The translations under genes were made by a program, and so were the position numbers. A stretch of DNA of 64,000 bases from an uncultured Paracoccaceae bacterium. GTDB taxonomy: Bacteria > Pseudomonadota > Alphaproteobacteria > Rhodobacterales > Rhodobacteraceae. The DNA lies in the NCBI GenBank assembly GCA_947498985.1, contig CANMMF010000009.1, positions 62,001-126,000 on the forward strand, read 5' to 3'. Below, piece by piece: positions 25,178-33,373 of this stretch (the first letter of the stretch is position 1; every line of letters starts with the position of its first letter). A model generated the notes under the pieces. That model saw only the letters and a list, made by a program, of their open reading frames with translations. It did not search any database and was not told the origin of the DNA.

Positions 25178-26548
25178 TCAGGCTTTCTTCAGATGGTAGG
25201 ATTTGGGGCGCGTCAGGTTGTGATAGCCGATCAGCGACAGCCCGCCGCCGCGCCCGGTATCCTTGCAGCCGGTCCAGCACAGCCCCGGATCGAGATAATC
25301 GGCGCGGTTCATGAAGACGGTGCCGGTCTCGATCCGGTCGGCAATCGCCTCGGCGCGGGCGGTGTCGGGGGTCCAGACCGAGGCGGTGAGCCCGAAATGG
25401 CTGTCGTTCATCAGCTTTATCGCCTCGGCATCGTCGCGCACGGGCATGATGCCCACCACGGGGCCAAAGCTCTCTTCGCGCATGACGCGCATCTCGTGGG
25501 TCACATCCGTGAGGATCTGCGGCGAGAGATAAGCGCCGCCGTCATCGGCCTCAAAGGTCGGGATATGGGCCTTCGCGCCCGCGTCCACCGCCTCCTGCAC
25601 CTGCGCGCGCACCTCGGCGGCAAAGCGTACATGCGCCATCGGCCCCAGCGTCGTTTCCGGGTCGAGCGGGTTGCCCAGCTTGTAGGCGCTCACGATCTCC
25701 ACGGCTTTGGCGACAAAGGCGTCGAAATGCGGCTCGGCCACGTAGATCCTCTCGATCCCGCAGCAGCACTGGCCGGAATTGAACATCGCCCCGTCAATGA
25801 GCGTATCCACGGCGGCGTCGAGATCGGCATCGTCGCAGACATAGCCCGGATCCTTGCCGCCCAGCTCCAGCCCGATGCCGGTAAAGGTGCCCGCCGCCGC
25901 CCGTTCGATGGCCTGCCCGCCGCCGACCGAGCCGGTGAAGTTCACAAAGCCGAAAGAGCGCGCGGCGATCAGATCCGACGTGGTCTGGTGGTCGAGAAAG
26001 ACGTTCTGGAAGACGTCTTCGGGCACCCCCGCCGCATGGAAGGCCGCCGCCATGCGTTCACCCACCAGGGGCGTCTGGCTGGCGTGTTTCAGCATCACCG
26101 CGTTGCCCGCGATGAGCGCCGGTGCCACGCTGTTGATCGCGGTCATGTAGGGGTAGTTCCAGGGTGCCACGACCAGAACCAGCCCATGCGGCACGCGCTT
26201 GATCACCCGGCGAAAGGCGGCGCTGTCCTCGATCACGATATCTGAGAGCGCGTCCTTCGCGATCCCCGCCATGTAGCTTGCGCGTTCCTCAAAGCCGCCA
26301 AATTCGCCGCCATAGCGCACCGGGCGGCCCATCTGGTGGGCCAGTTCCGGCACGATGTCGTCGTTCATCTCGCCGATATTCTCTACGCCCTTCATGACCA
26401 GCGCGATCCGCTCATCGAGGTCGCGCTCCGCCCAGCCGGGTTGTGCGGCACGGGCGCGGTCCACGGCGGCGCGCGCCTGTGCTGGGTCGAGCACGGCGCG
26501 CTCTGCATAGACCGATCCGTCAATCGGAGAGACACATCTGATCATCAT
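25178..26548 (-). CDS. NAD(P)-dependent aldehyde dehydrogenase
   Basis: A 456-residue aldehyde dehydrogenase. The cofactor loop VVAPWNYPYMTAIN is near residues 125-138, the general-base motif GLELGGKDPG near 221-230 and the nucleophile region FNSGQCCCGIERIYV near 254-268. Two ATGs are adjacent at 26548 and 26545. It begins one base after the ligase gene stop, so the two are tightly coupled. The order ligase, aldehyde dehydrogenase, alcohol dehydrogenase argues that the substrate is a gamma-glutamyl amino aldehyde, as for PuuC in putrescine breakdown. Confidence 0.88.
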   Translation of the reverse strand: MMIRCVSPIDGSVYAERAVLDPAQARAAVDRARAAQPGWAERDLDERIALVMKGVENIGEMNDDIVPELAHQMGRPVRYGGEFGGFEERASYMAGIAKDALSDIVIEDSAAFRRVIKRVPHGLVLVVAPWNYPYMTAINSVAPALIAGNAVMLKHASQTPLVGERMAAAFHAAGVPEDVFQNVFLDHQTTSDLIAARSFGFVNFTGSVGGGQAIERAAAGTFTGIGLELGGKDPGYVCDDADLDAAVDTLIDGAMFNSGQCCCGIERIYVAEPHFDAFVAKAVEIVSAYKLGNPLDPETTLGPMAHVRFAAEVRAQVQEAVDAGAKAHIPTFEADDGGAYLSPQILTDVTHEMRVMREESFGPVVGIMPVRDDAEAIKLMNDSHFGLTASVWTPDTARAEAIADRIETGTVFMNRADYLDPGLCWTGCKDTGRGGGLSLIGYHNLTRPKSYHLKKA

Positions 26549-27913
26549 TCACGCCCTCTCAAAGCCGCGGGCGATCTCCCAATCGGTCACCACGCGGTCA
26601 TATTCTTCCTGCTCCCATTCGGCGGCGCGGGTGTAGTGGTCGATCACATCATCGCCCATGGCCTCCCGCAGGAATGCCGAGTTGCGCAGGGTTTCGGTCG
26701 CCGCGCGCAGCGTGCCGGGGATTTCGGCGGCCTCCGCATCGTCATAGACGTCGCCTTTGGTGGCCGGCGCCAGCGCCATCTTGTCCTCGATCCCCTTGAT
26801 TCCGGCGGCCAGCATGGCAGCCTGCGCCAGATAGGGGTTGAGATCCGATCCGCCGATCCGGCACTCCACCCGGATGCCCTTGGTGCCGTCGCCGCAAAGC
26901 CGGAAGCCCGCGGTGCGGTTGTCCACCGACCAGACCGTCTTGGTCGGCGCGAAGGTGCCTTTGGAGAACCGCTTGTAGCTGTTGATGTAGGGCGCCAGGA
27001 AATAGGTGTAATCGGGCGCAAAGGCGATGAGCCCGGCCATGTAGTGCCCCATCAGATCCGACATGCCCAGATCTGCATCCGCGTCGTGAAACGCCGGTTG
27101 GCCATCCTGCCAGAGCGACTGGTGTACATGGGCAGAGCTGCCGATCTTGTCCTTGCTCCATTTCGGCAGAAAGCTTGCCGCGCGGCCCTGCTGCCAGGCA
27201 ATCTCCTTGACGGCGTTCTTGGCGATGGTGTGGTGGTCGGCGCAATCGAGCGCCGCGGCATAGCGGATGTTCAGCTCTTCCTGCCCGGTCTCCGCCTCGC
27301 CCTTGGAGTTCTCCACCGGGATGCCAGCGGCAAAGAGGTGATTGCGGATCGGCCGCATCACGCTTTCTTCCTTGGTGGTCTGCAGGATGTGGTAATCCTC
27401 GTTATAGCCGCTGATCGGCGTGAGATCGCGGAACCCGCCCTTGCGGATCTCGTCAAAGCTTTTCTCGAAGAGGAAAAATTCCAGCTCCGTCGCCATCATC
27501 GCGTCATATCCCAGCGCTTTCAGCCGGTCGATCTGCCGCTTTAGGATCGCGCGGGGGGAATGCGGGACGGGCGCGTGGGTGTGGTGATCGAGCATGTCGC
27601 AGAGCACCATCGCGGTGCCCTCGAGCCACGGCACCCGCCGCAGCGTGGCAAGGTCGGGCGCCATCACGTAATCGCCGTAGCCGCTTTCCCAACTGGTCGA
27701 GGCATAGCCCGGCGGGGTCGCCATCTCCAGATCGGTGGCCAGCAGGTAGTTGCAGCAATGGGTCTCCTCAAACGAGGATTCGACGAAATTGACCGCGTGA
27801 AAACGCTTGCCCATCAGGCGGCCCTGCATGTCGACGATGCAGACCAGCACCGTGTCGATCTCACCGGAGGACACGGCATCCTTGAGGGCGTCAAAACTCA
27901 GATTTGCGGACAT
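26549..27913 (-). CDS. Glutamine synthetase-family gamma-glutamyl-amine ligase (PuuA/GlnA-like)
   Basis: A 454-residue ATP-dependent ligase of the glutamine synthetase family that attaches glutamate through its gamma-carboxyl to an amine. Family features include FFLFEKSFDEI near residue 142, PINSYKRFSKGTFAPTKTVW-like sequence near 306-326, and FRLCGDGTKGIRVECRIGGS near 334-353, covering the ATP and metal sites. Housekeeping GlnA is longer (about 470) and lacks this operon context. The ATG at 27913 excludes an upstream extension to 28165. Possible substrates are putrescine, ethanolamine or other amino alcohols. Confidence 0.85.
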   Translation of the reverse strand: MSANLSFDALKDAVSSGEIDTVLVCIVDMQGRLMGKRFHAVNFVESSFEETHCCNYLLATDLEMATPPGYASTSWESGYGDYVMAPDLATLRRVPWLEGTAMVLCDMLDHHTHAPVPHSPRAILKRQIDRLKALGYDAMMATELEFFLFEKSFDEIRKGGFRDLTPISGYNEDYHILQTTKEESVMRPIRNHLFAAGIPVENSKGEAETGQEELNIRYAAALDCADHHTIAKNAVKEIAWQQGRAASFLPKWSKDKIGSSAHVHQSLWQDGQPAFHDADADLGMSDLMGHYMAGLIAFAPDYTYFLAPYINSYKRFSKGTFAPTKTVWSVDNRTAGFRLCGDGTKGIRVECRIGGSDLNPYLAQAAMLAAGIKGIEDKMALAPATKGDVYDDAEAAEIPGTLRAATETLRNSAFLREAMGDDVIDHYTRAAEWEQEEYDRVVTDWEIARGFERA

Positions 27914-27939
27914 GGGGGCGGGTCCTTTCTGGCGGTGAA

Positions 27940-27962
27940 GCGCCCCCGGTCTCCGGGGGCGC
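27940..27962 (-). terminator. Perfect GC-rich hairpin between TRAP binding-protein and ligase genes
   Basis: GCGCCCCCGG pairs perfectly with CCGGGGGCGC over a 3-base loop. It sits in the 70-base gap between the DctP-type gene and the ligase gene. There is no T-tract on the minus strand, so it may stabilise mRNA or attenuate rather than end transcription completely. Confidence 0.5.
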
Positions 27963-27983
27963 CCTGTGCTGAGTGGTGCCGGG

Positions 27984-29021
27984 TTATTCGAAGTTGTAGG
28001 GCACGCCGGCCTGGTTGATGACGCTGTTGTACTCCTTGAAGATGTTGACGATCTTCTGGTGTACCTCGCCTTCCTGTGCGACCTCTTCCCAGAACTCCTT
28101 GGCGGCGTTCTCGACCTCGGCCCATTCGGCGGCGGGCACCGAGCGCAGCGCCAGCTTGTCGCCATTGGCGCGCAACGCGGCCTCGCCGCCCCAGTACCAC
28201 TGGTTGCGATAGGTGTGCCCGGCTTCGGTCGCGGCCATGACCACGGATTTCAGGTGCTCGGGCAGCTCGGCCCAGCGTTCCTCGTTCACGAACCACGACC
28301 CGATCCAGGCACCCGAGATGTTGTTGGTCAGGAAGTAGTCGGTCACATCGGCCCAGCCGACCGTGTAGTCCTCGGTGATGCCCGACCATGCCATGCCGTC
28401 AAGCTCGCCTGTCTGTACCGCGACCTCGGCATCCTCGTAGGGGATGTTGACCGGTACCACGCCGAACTTCGCCAGAAAGCGCCCGGCGGTGGGGAAGGTG
28501 TAAAGCTTCAGCCCGTCGAGATCGGCGACCGAGGTGATCTCTTTCTTGGTGTTGAAGTTGCACGGATCCTGCCCGGCGGCGGACAGCCATTTGACGCCGA
28601 CCTTGGCGTATTCCTCTTCCCAGATCTCCTTCAGACCGTACTGGTTGAACAGCACCGGCACGTCGAGGATGTGCTTGGTGGCAAAGGGGAAATAGCCGCC
28701 GAACTGGCGCAGCGGCGTGGGCGAGGCCATGCTGTCGTCATCGGAATGCACGCCGTCGATGGTGCCGCGCTGCAGCGCCTGGAAGAGCTCTCCGGTGGGC
28801 ACGATCTGGTCGGCGTAAAACAGCTCCACCTCAAGCTCGCCATTGGCGTTGGCGTTGATGTAGTCGATGACCGGCTTGGTCACATGCTCACCCAGCGCGC
28901 CCCCGGCATAGGTCTGGAAACGCCATTTGATCGCCTCCTGCGCACGGGCGATCGACGGGCTGGCGAGCGTCGCGGCTGCGCCGACACCCGCGGTGGTCAG
29001 AAACTTGCGTCTTGTCGTCAT
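27984..29021 (-). CDS. TRAP transporter solute-binding protein, DctP family, Tat-exported
   Basis: A 345-residue periplasmic binding protein. The N-terminus TTRRKFLTTAGVGAAATLA carries a twin-arginine motif (RRKFL), so export is probably by Tat in the folded state; cleavage is near ARA-QEA. The body contains KWRFQTYAGGALGEH and motifs of the larger DctP7-type (mannitol/chloroaromatic-like) binding proteins. GAGGAAAG precedes the ATG at 29021, which overlaps the stop of the GNAT gene (ATGA). It works with the DctM and DctQ proteins encoded upstream in the operon. Confidence 0.87.
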   Translation of the reverse strand: MTTRRKFLTTAGVGAAATLASPSIARAQEAIKWRFQTYAGGALGEHVTKPVIDYINANANGELEVELFYADQIVPTGELFQALQRGTIDGVHSDDDSMASPTPLRQFGGYFPFATKHILDVPVLFNQYGLKEIWEEEYAKVGVKWLSAAGQDPCNFNTKKEITSVADLDGLKLYTFPTAGRFLAKFGVVPVNIPYEDAEVAVQTGELDGMAWSGITEDYTVGWADVTDYFLTNNISGAWIGSWFVNEERWAELPEHLKSVVMAATEAGHTYRNQWYWGGEAALRANGDKLALRSVPAAEWAEVENAAKEFWEEVAQEGEVHQKIVNIFKEYNSVINQAGVPYNFE

Positions 29022-29686
29022 TTGTCTTTCCTCTCTGTTGAAGTTGAATGCCTGAGGGAGGGCATCTCTTGCGGATGCCTTGTGGACTCGGTGTGTTCGA
29101 AGATCATTTCGGTCGAGGACCTGAACCCGAACACGCGGTGGAGCGGCCAGACGTCGGTGGTGCCTCTCGCGTGGAACCCCTGCCGTTCGTAAAGCGCGCG
29201 CGCCCGCGGGTTGGCGTCGATCACGTCGAGCCGGACCCGCGACAGGCCAAGCGTCGCGGCATGCGCCTTGATCGCGTCGAGAAGGGCTGTGCCGACGCCT
29301 TGTCCCCGGGCCTCGGCGGCAACCACGATGCCGTCCATCAGAAGCTGACCGGTCCCGGCCTTGCGCTCGAAGAGGCTGAGCGGAAGCGCCCGCCAGGCCG
29401 CGCCAAGGACGCCGTAGATCACGCGCAGGTCCTGCCACCCGCCACCGATCAGCGCGCCGTTTGGTGTCTTGAACCCCGCAAGTCCCACGATCCGGCCCTT
29501 CCGATCCAGCGCGGCGATGCCGTGTGTGGGGTCGAGCACGCGGGTCAGAAACGCCAGCGCGCGCTCCTGCGGGGCAAGATAGGGCCCGATCTTGTTGCGG
29601 AACGCCTCCCAGAACAGCGCCGCCGCGGCACGGCGCTCGCTTTCGGGGATCGGGGCGCAGACGGTGATGGCGGCGTCAGTTCCCAT
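29018..29686 (-). CDS. GNAT-family N-acetyltransferase
   Basis: A 222-residue acetyltransferase. The acetyl-CoA-binding motif A is VVAAEARGQGVGTALLDAI near residues 117-135, followed by LDVIDANPRARALYERQGF near 148-166. The ATG at 29686 is preferred over 29692 because GGGA then lies at a normal distance. The gene is wedged between dctM (10-base overlap) and dctP (ATGA overlap), so it is translated with the transporter. It may acetylate the imported amine or a metabolite. The C-terminal 30 residues are charged and unrelated to the fold. Confidence 0.83.
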   Translation of the reverse strand: MGTDAAITVCAPIPESERRAAAALFWEAFRNKIGPYLAPQERALAFLTRVLDPTHGIAALDRKGRIVGLAGFKTPNGALIGGGWQDLRVIYGVLGAAWRALPLSLFERKAGTGQLLMDGIVVAAEARGQGVGTALLDAIKAHAATLGLSRVRLDVIDANPRARALYERQGFHARGTTDVWPLHRVFGFRSSTEMIFEHTESTRHPQEMPSLRHSTSTERKDK

Positions 29687-31001
29687 AGACATATCCCGGC
29701 AGCCACAGTGCGATTTCGGGGAAGGCCATGATCGTGGCAAGCGCCAGGACCATCACCATCACAAACGGCAGGATCGACGAATAGATGTCGCGCAGTGTGA
29801 TCTCCGGCGGGGCCATCGCGCGCATCAGAAAGAGGTTATATCCGAAAGGCGGCGTCATGTAGGCGATCTGCGTGGTGATCGTGTAAAGCACGCCGTACCA
29901 GATCAGATCGAAGCCGAGCGCGCCCACCAGCGGCACGTATAGCGGCGCCACGATGACCAGCATCGCGGTGTCATCGAGAAACGTGCCCATCACGATAAAG
30001 CTGAGCTGCATCAGGATCAGGATCATCCAGGGGCTCAGCCCGAGCCGCTCGGTAAAGAGGCTCTCGATGGCCTTGACCGCGCCGAGCCCGTCAAAGACCG
30101 CGCCGAATGCGAGCGCGGCAAGGATGATCCACATGAACATGCAGGAGATGCCCAGCGTGTTGCGCACCGAGGTCTCGAACACCTTGCGGGTCATACGGCC
30201 CTTGACCACGGCGGCCATGAAGGCGGCGATGGCCCCGATGGCGGAGCTTTCCACCAGCGATGTCCAGCCGTTCACGAAAGGCACCATCATCGCAAAGAAG
30301 ATGAACAGCGGCAGCAGCCCCGCGCCCAGCAGCCGGATCTTTTCGCCCATCGGCATGGCGCGCTCTTCCGGCGGAAGCACCGGGCCGAGCGTCGGGTTGA
30401 GACGGCAGCGGATCACGATGTAGATCACGAACATCGCCGCCATCATCAGTCCCGGCAGAACGCCCGCGAGCCACAATTGCCCCACCGGCTGGCGCGCGAT
30501 CATCGCGTAGAGCACCAGCACCACCGAAGGTGGCACAAGGATGCCCAGGGACGATCCCGCCTGGATCACGCCGGTGACCATGCGCTTGTCGTAGCCGCGC
30601 CTGAGAAGCTCCGGCAGCGCGATGGTCGCGCCGATGGCCATGCCCGCCACAGACAGCCCGTTCATCGCCGAAATCAGCACCATCAGCCCGATAGTGCCCA
30701 CGGCCAGCCCGCCGGAAAGCCCGCCCATCCAGACATGGAACATCTTGTAAAGATCGTCCGCGATCTTCGATTCCGACAGCACGTAGCCCATGAAGATGAA
30801 CATCGGGAGGGTCAGCAGCGGATACCATTTCATCAGCTTGATCGCCGCGGCGAATCCCAGATCGAACCCGCCGCGGTCGCCCCACAGGAAGAACGCCGAG
30901 ACCACGGCGACAAAACCGATGGCGCCGAACACGCGCTGGCCCGTCAGAAGCATCAGCATCATCGACGAGAACATCAGGATCGCGATGACCTCGTAGGACA
31001 T
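29676..31001 (-). CDS. TRAP transporter large permease subunit (DctM)
   Basis: A 441-residue inner-membrane protein with about 12 predicted spans. It has DctM hallmarks: PMFIFMGYVLSESKIADDLYKM near residue 61, GSSLGILVPPSVVLVLYAMI near 139-158 (the GILIPPS motif) and LDDTAMLVIVAPLYVPL near 350. The ATG at 31001 overlaps the DctQ stop. It forms the sodium-dependent channel with DctQ. Longer in-frame reading upstream falls within the DctQ gene and was discarded. Confidence 0.9.
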   Translation of the reverse strand: MSYEVIAILMFSSMMLMLLTGQRVFGAIGFVAVVSAFFLWGDRGGFDLGFAAAIKLMKWYPLLTLPMFIFMGYVLSESKIADDLYKMFHVWMGGLSGGLAVGTIGLMVLISAMNGLSVAGMAIGATIALPELLRRGYDKRMVTGVIQAGSSLGILVPPSVVLVLYAMIARQPVGQLWLAGVLPGLMMAAMFVIYIVIRCRLNPTLGPVLPPEERAMPMGEKIRLLGAGLLPLFIFFAMMVPFVNGWTSLVESSAIGAIAAFMAAVVKGRMTRKVFETSVRNTLGISCMFMWIILAALAFGAVFDGLGAVKAIESLFTERLGLSPWMILILMQLSFIVMGTFLDDTAMLVIVAPLYVPLVGALGFDLIWYGVLYTITTQIAYMTPPFGYNLFLMRAMAPPEITLRDIYSSILPFVMVMVLALATIMAFPEIALWLPGYVYGN

Positions 31002-31522
31002 CAGATCTTCTCCCCGATGTCGTGGCCGCGAATGCGCAGGATGTCCTTGAAGAACTCCGAGATCGCCTGCAGCAGCATCAGGAAGATACCCAGCAGCATG
31101 ATCGCCTTGATCGGCCAGAGATAGGGCCGCCAGACCGAGGAGCTGCGCTCGCCGCCATAGCTGATCGAGTATTGAAAGCTTTCCCAGCCGCCCCAGAGCA
31201 GGAAGATCAGGTAGACGATCAGGAACAGCACCGTCATCGCGTCGATCTGGGCCTTGCGGTGGTCCGACCACTCTCCGTAAAGCAGGTCCATGCGCACGTT
31301 GGAGCCCAGCTGGATCGAATAGGGCCCGCCCAGCATGTAATAGGCAACCATGGCGAACTGCGCCATTTCCAGCGTCCAGAGCGACGGCACGAAGAACGTC
31401 TTGGAGATCGACGACCAGAGCAGGATCGCCATCATCACGAAGATGCCGTACATCACAACCCGCCCGATCTGGCGGTTCATCGCATCGACGATGCGGATAT
31501 AGCGTTTCGCGGCACTGCTCAT
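31001..31522 (-). CDS. TRAP transporter small permease subunit (DctQ)
   Basis: A 173-residue membrane protein with four predicted spans, the normal build of DctQ. Typical features are LWTLEMAQFAMVAYYMLGGPYSIQ near residue 48, the conserved region with NVRMDLLY, and the last span near 130-155. It overlaps the amidohydrolase gene upstream (ATGA) and the DctM gene downstream. It stabilises the large subunit and helps dock the binding protein. Confidence 0.88.
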   Translation of the reverse strand: MSSAAKRYIRIVDAMNRQIGRVVMYGIFVMMAILLWSSISKTFFVPSLWTLEMAQFAMVAYYMLGGPYSIQLGSNVRMDLLYGEWSDHRKAQIDAMTVLFLIVYLIFLLWGGWESFQYSISYGGERSSSVWRPYLWPIKAIMLLGIFLMLLQAISEFFKDILRIRGHDIGEKI

Positions 31523-32289
31523 ACGCGGGCCTGCGTCGCGGCCAGCGCGCGGTCCAGCCAGCCCGCCAGCGTGTCGGTCATGGCGCGTTGCGCGTGCGCA
31601 TCGGCGATCAGATCGTTGCGCACCTCGAGCATGACGTTGAGATGCCCGGCGGGCACAGCGTGTTCCTTGAGCGTGTGGGTCACGCCGTCTTTCGGCCCGT
31701 AAGGTTCGTTCCGGCGCACCACATGCCGGCCCGAACCCTGCGCTGCCGCCAGCATCGCGTCGGCCAGCCGGGCGTCGTCATCATGCAGGATGCCGATTTC
31801 CACGTCGCGGCTGGCGCCGTGATAGACCGGCGTGAAACTGTGCACCGTCACCAGCACCGGCGCCTCTCGGCGCGTCAGGACATCGGCAAGCGCGCGGCGG
31901 AAGGGCGCGTAGTATCGCGCCACCCGCGCGGCTTTCTCGGCCCCGGTCAGGGTGGCATTGCCGGGGATATCGACCACTTCGCTGCGCGCGGGCATCGCGT
32001 CGGGCGCATCGGGCGGGCGGTTGCAGTCATAGACCAGCCGCGAGGTTTTTGCCGCAACCAGCAGCGCGTCGAAACGTCGGGCCAGACCTTTGGCAAGCGC
32101 CAATGCGCCCGGGTCCCAGGCCACATGGCTACCGAGCGCGGTCTCCGGCAATCCGAGATTGTTCAGGCTGGCCGGGATATGTGCGCTTGCATGTTCACAG
32201 ACGAACACGATCGATGACGCCGCATCTGCGTTGAGCAGCTCCACGATGTCCCCATCGGCATGATCCATGTGATTCACCGCAGCGCTCAT
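31519..32289 (-). CDS. N-formylglutamate amidohydrolase-family enzyme
   Basis: A zinc-dependent hydrolase of about 256 residues. Family motifs are VCEHASAHIPASLNNLGLP near residues 29-47, LVYDCNRPPDAPDAMPA near 85-101 and VLVTVHSFTPVYHG near 142-155. The ATG at 32289 was chosen; earlier (32328) and later (32268) in-frame ATGs exist. It is first in the TRAP operon and divergent from an RpiR regulator. Histidine-degradation genes are absent, so it may instead hydrolyse a gamma-glutamyl amide made by the ligase in this island. That role is an inference from context. Confidence 0.8.
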   Translation of the reverse strand: MSAAVNHMDHADGDIVELLNADAASSIVFVCEHASAHIPASLNNLGLPETALGSHVAWDPGALALAKGLARRFDALLVAAKTSRLVYDCNRPPDAPDAMPARSEVVDIPGNATLTGAEKAARVARYYAPFRRALADVLTRREAPVLVTVHSFTPVYHGASRDVEIGILHDDDARLADAMLAAAQGSGRHVVRRNEPYGPKDGVTHTLKEHAVPAGHLNVMLEVRNDLIADAHAQRAMTDTLAGWLDRALAATQARV

Positions 32290-32330
32290 TCCCGAAATGG
32301 TCTTGCCAAGGCCGGTAACTGTCAACACAA

Positions 32331-32379
32331 TTGTGAAAAATTTGTCTCAGGGCTCTGCGCGTTGTAAAAATTTTGCTCA
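32331..32379 (+). promoter_or_regulatory. Two near-identical boxes upstream of RpiR gene (candidate operators)
   Basis: TTGTGAAAAATTTGTCTCA at 32331-32349 and TTGTAAAAATTTTGCTCA at 32362-32379 are close copies in direct orientation, 31 bases apart (about three helical turns). They lie between the divergent amidohydrolase and RpiR genes in an otherwise GC-rich region. AT-rich GAAAATTTT-like sites suit RpiR binding, so autoregulation plus control of the TRAP operon is likely. Confidence 0.55.
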
Positions 32380-32398
32380 AAAAGGCGAGGCGGCTGCG

Positions 32399-33271
32399 AT
32401 GGCTGATGCAAGCCAGACGATATCGGATCGCATCCAGGAGCGGATGGATGATCTTACGCGGGCCGAGCGTCAGCTCGCCCTGTCGATCCTCGAGAACTAT
32501 CCCGCCTCCGGGCTGGGCCCGCTGACGGCGCTGGCGAAAGGCGCCAATGTGTCGGTGCCGACGGTCGCCCGGATGGTGCAGAAACTGGGCTACAAGGGCT
32601 ATCCCGAGTTTCAGGCTGACCTGCGCGACGAGTTGAGCGCCATCGCCAAGGGCCCCATCGCCAAACACGAGACCTGGGCCGGGGCGGCGCCGTCGGAACA
32701 TATTCTCAACCGCTTCACCGAGGCGGTGATCGACAACATCCGCACCACCATGACGCATATCGATCCGGCGGCCTTCGACGAGGCCTGCGCGCTTGTCGGC
32801 GACCAGAAGCGGCATCTTTACATCGTGGGCGGGCGCATCACCCACACGCTGGCGGAATATCTTTTCATGCATATGCAGGTGATCCGCCCGAACCTCACAC
32901 ATGTGCAATCGACCTCGAACACCTGGCCACATTACCTGCTCAACGCCGGTGATGGCGATGTCTTTGTGATCTTCGACGTGCGCCGCTACGAGAACAACAC
33001 GCTGAAGCTTGCCGAACTGGCGCAGGCGCGGGGTGCCAAGATCGTGCTCTTCACCGATCAATGGCGCTCGCCGGTTCATCGCATGGCCGATATCTGCCTG
33101 ACCAGCCAGATCATCGTGCCCTCCGCCTGGGATTCCGCGACCACCACGCTGCTGCTGCTCGAAAGCATGATCTCGGCGATCCAGACGCTGAAATGGGGCA
33201 GCACCAGGGATCGCATGCAGGAGCTCGAGGACATCTTTGACCAGACAAAGCTCTTCCGGAAATTCACCTGA
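32399..33271 (+). CDS. RpiR-family transcriptional regulator (HTH plus SIS domain)
   Basis: A 290-residue regulator. The N-terminal HTH_6 domain is near residues 1-80, with LTRAERQLALSILENYP and ANVSVPTVARMVQKLGYKGY. A SIS domain follows near 125-260 (HLYIVGGRITHTLAEYLFMH and DVFVIFDVRRYENNTLKLAE). The ATG at 32399 follows AAGGCGAGG; the frame to 32297 would include the operator boxes. It diverges from the amidohydrolase-TRAP-GNAT operon and probably controls it. The first SIS element has ITHTLAEY in place of a typical sugar-phosphate serine cluster, so the effector may not be a sugar phosphate. Confidence 0.87.
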   Translation: MADASQTISDRIQERMDDLTRAERQLALSILENYPASGLGPLTALAKGANVSVPTVARMVQKLGYKGYPEFQADLRDELSAIAKGPIAKHETWAGAAPSEHILNRFTEAVIDNIRTTMTHIDPAAFDEACALVGDQKRHLYIVGGRITHTLAEYLFMHMQVIRPNLTHVQSTSNTWPHYLLNAGDGDVFVIFDVRRYENNTLKLAELAQARGAKIVLFTDQWRSPVHRMADICLTSQIIVPSAWDSATTTLLLLESMISAIQTLKWGSTRDRMQELEDIFDQTKLFRKFT

Positions 33272-33311
33272 TCCCCGGGGGCGGTCTGCGGCGCTTGCCT
33301 GACCGTGATAA

Positions 33312-33340
33312 GGGCGGCGCCGGTGATCCGCGCGCCGCCC
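33312..33340. terminator. Terminator between convergent RpiR and puc operon ends
   Basis: GGGCGGCGC at 33312-33320 pairs perfectly with GCGCCGCCC at 33332-33340, followed on the plus strand by a T-rich stretch ending in GGTTTTG. It lies between the end of the RpiR gene and the end of the minus-strand repeat-protein gene, where a shared terminator is expected. Confidence 0.6.
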
Positions 33341-33373
33341 CTCTTGGTTTTGAAACCTCGCAGCGGTGCTGCG

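Noticed and set aside
31519-32289. hutG-type N-formylglutamate hydrolase of histidine breakdown
   Set aside because: No hutU, hutH, hutI or hutF genes are nearby, so the classical pathway assignment was not adopted; only the family is stated.
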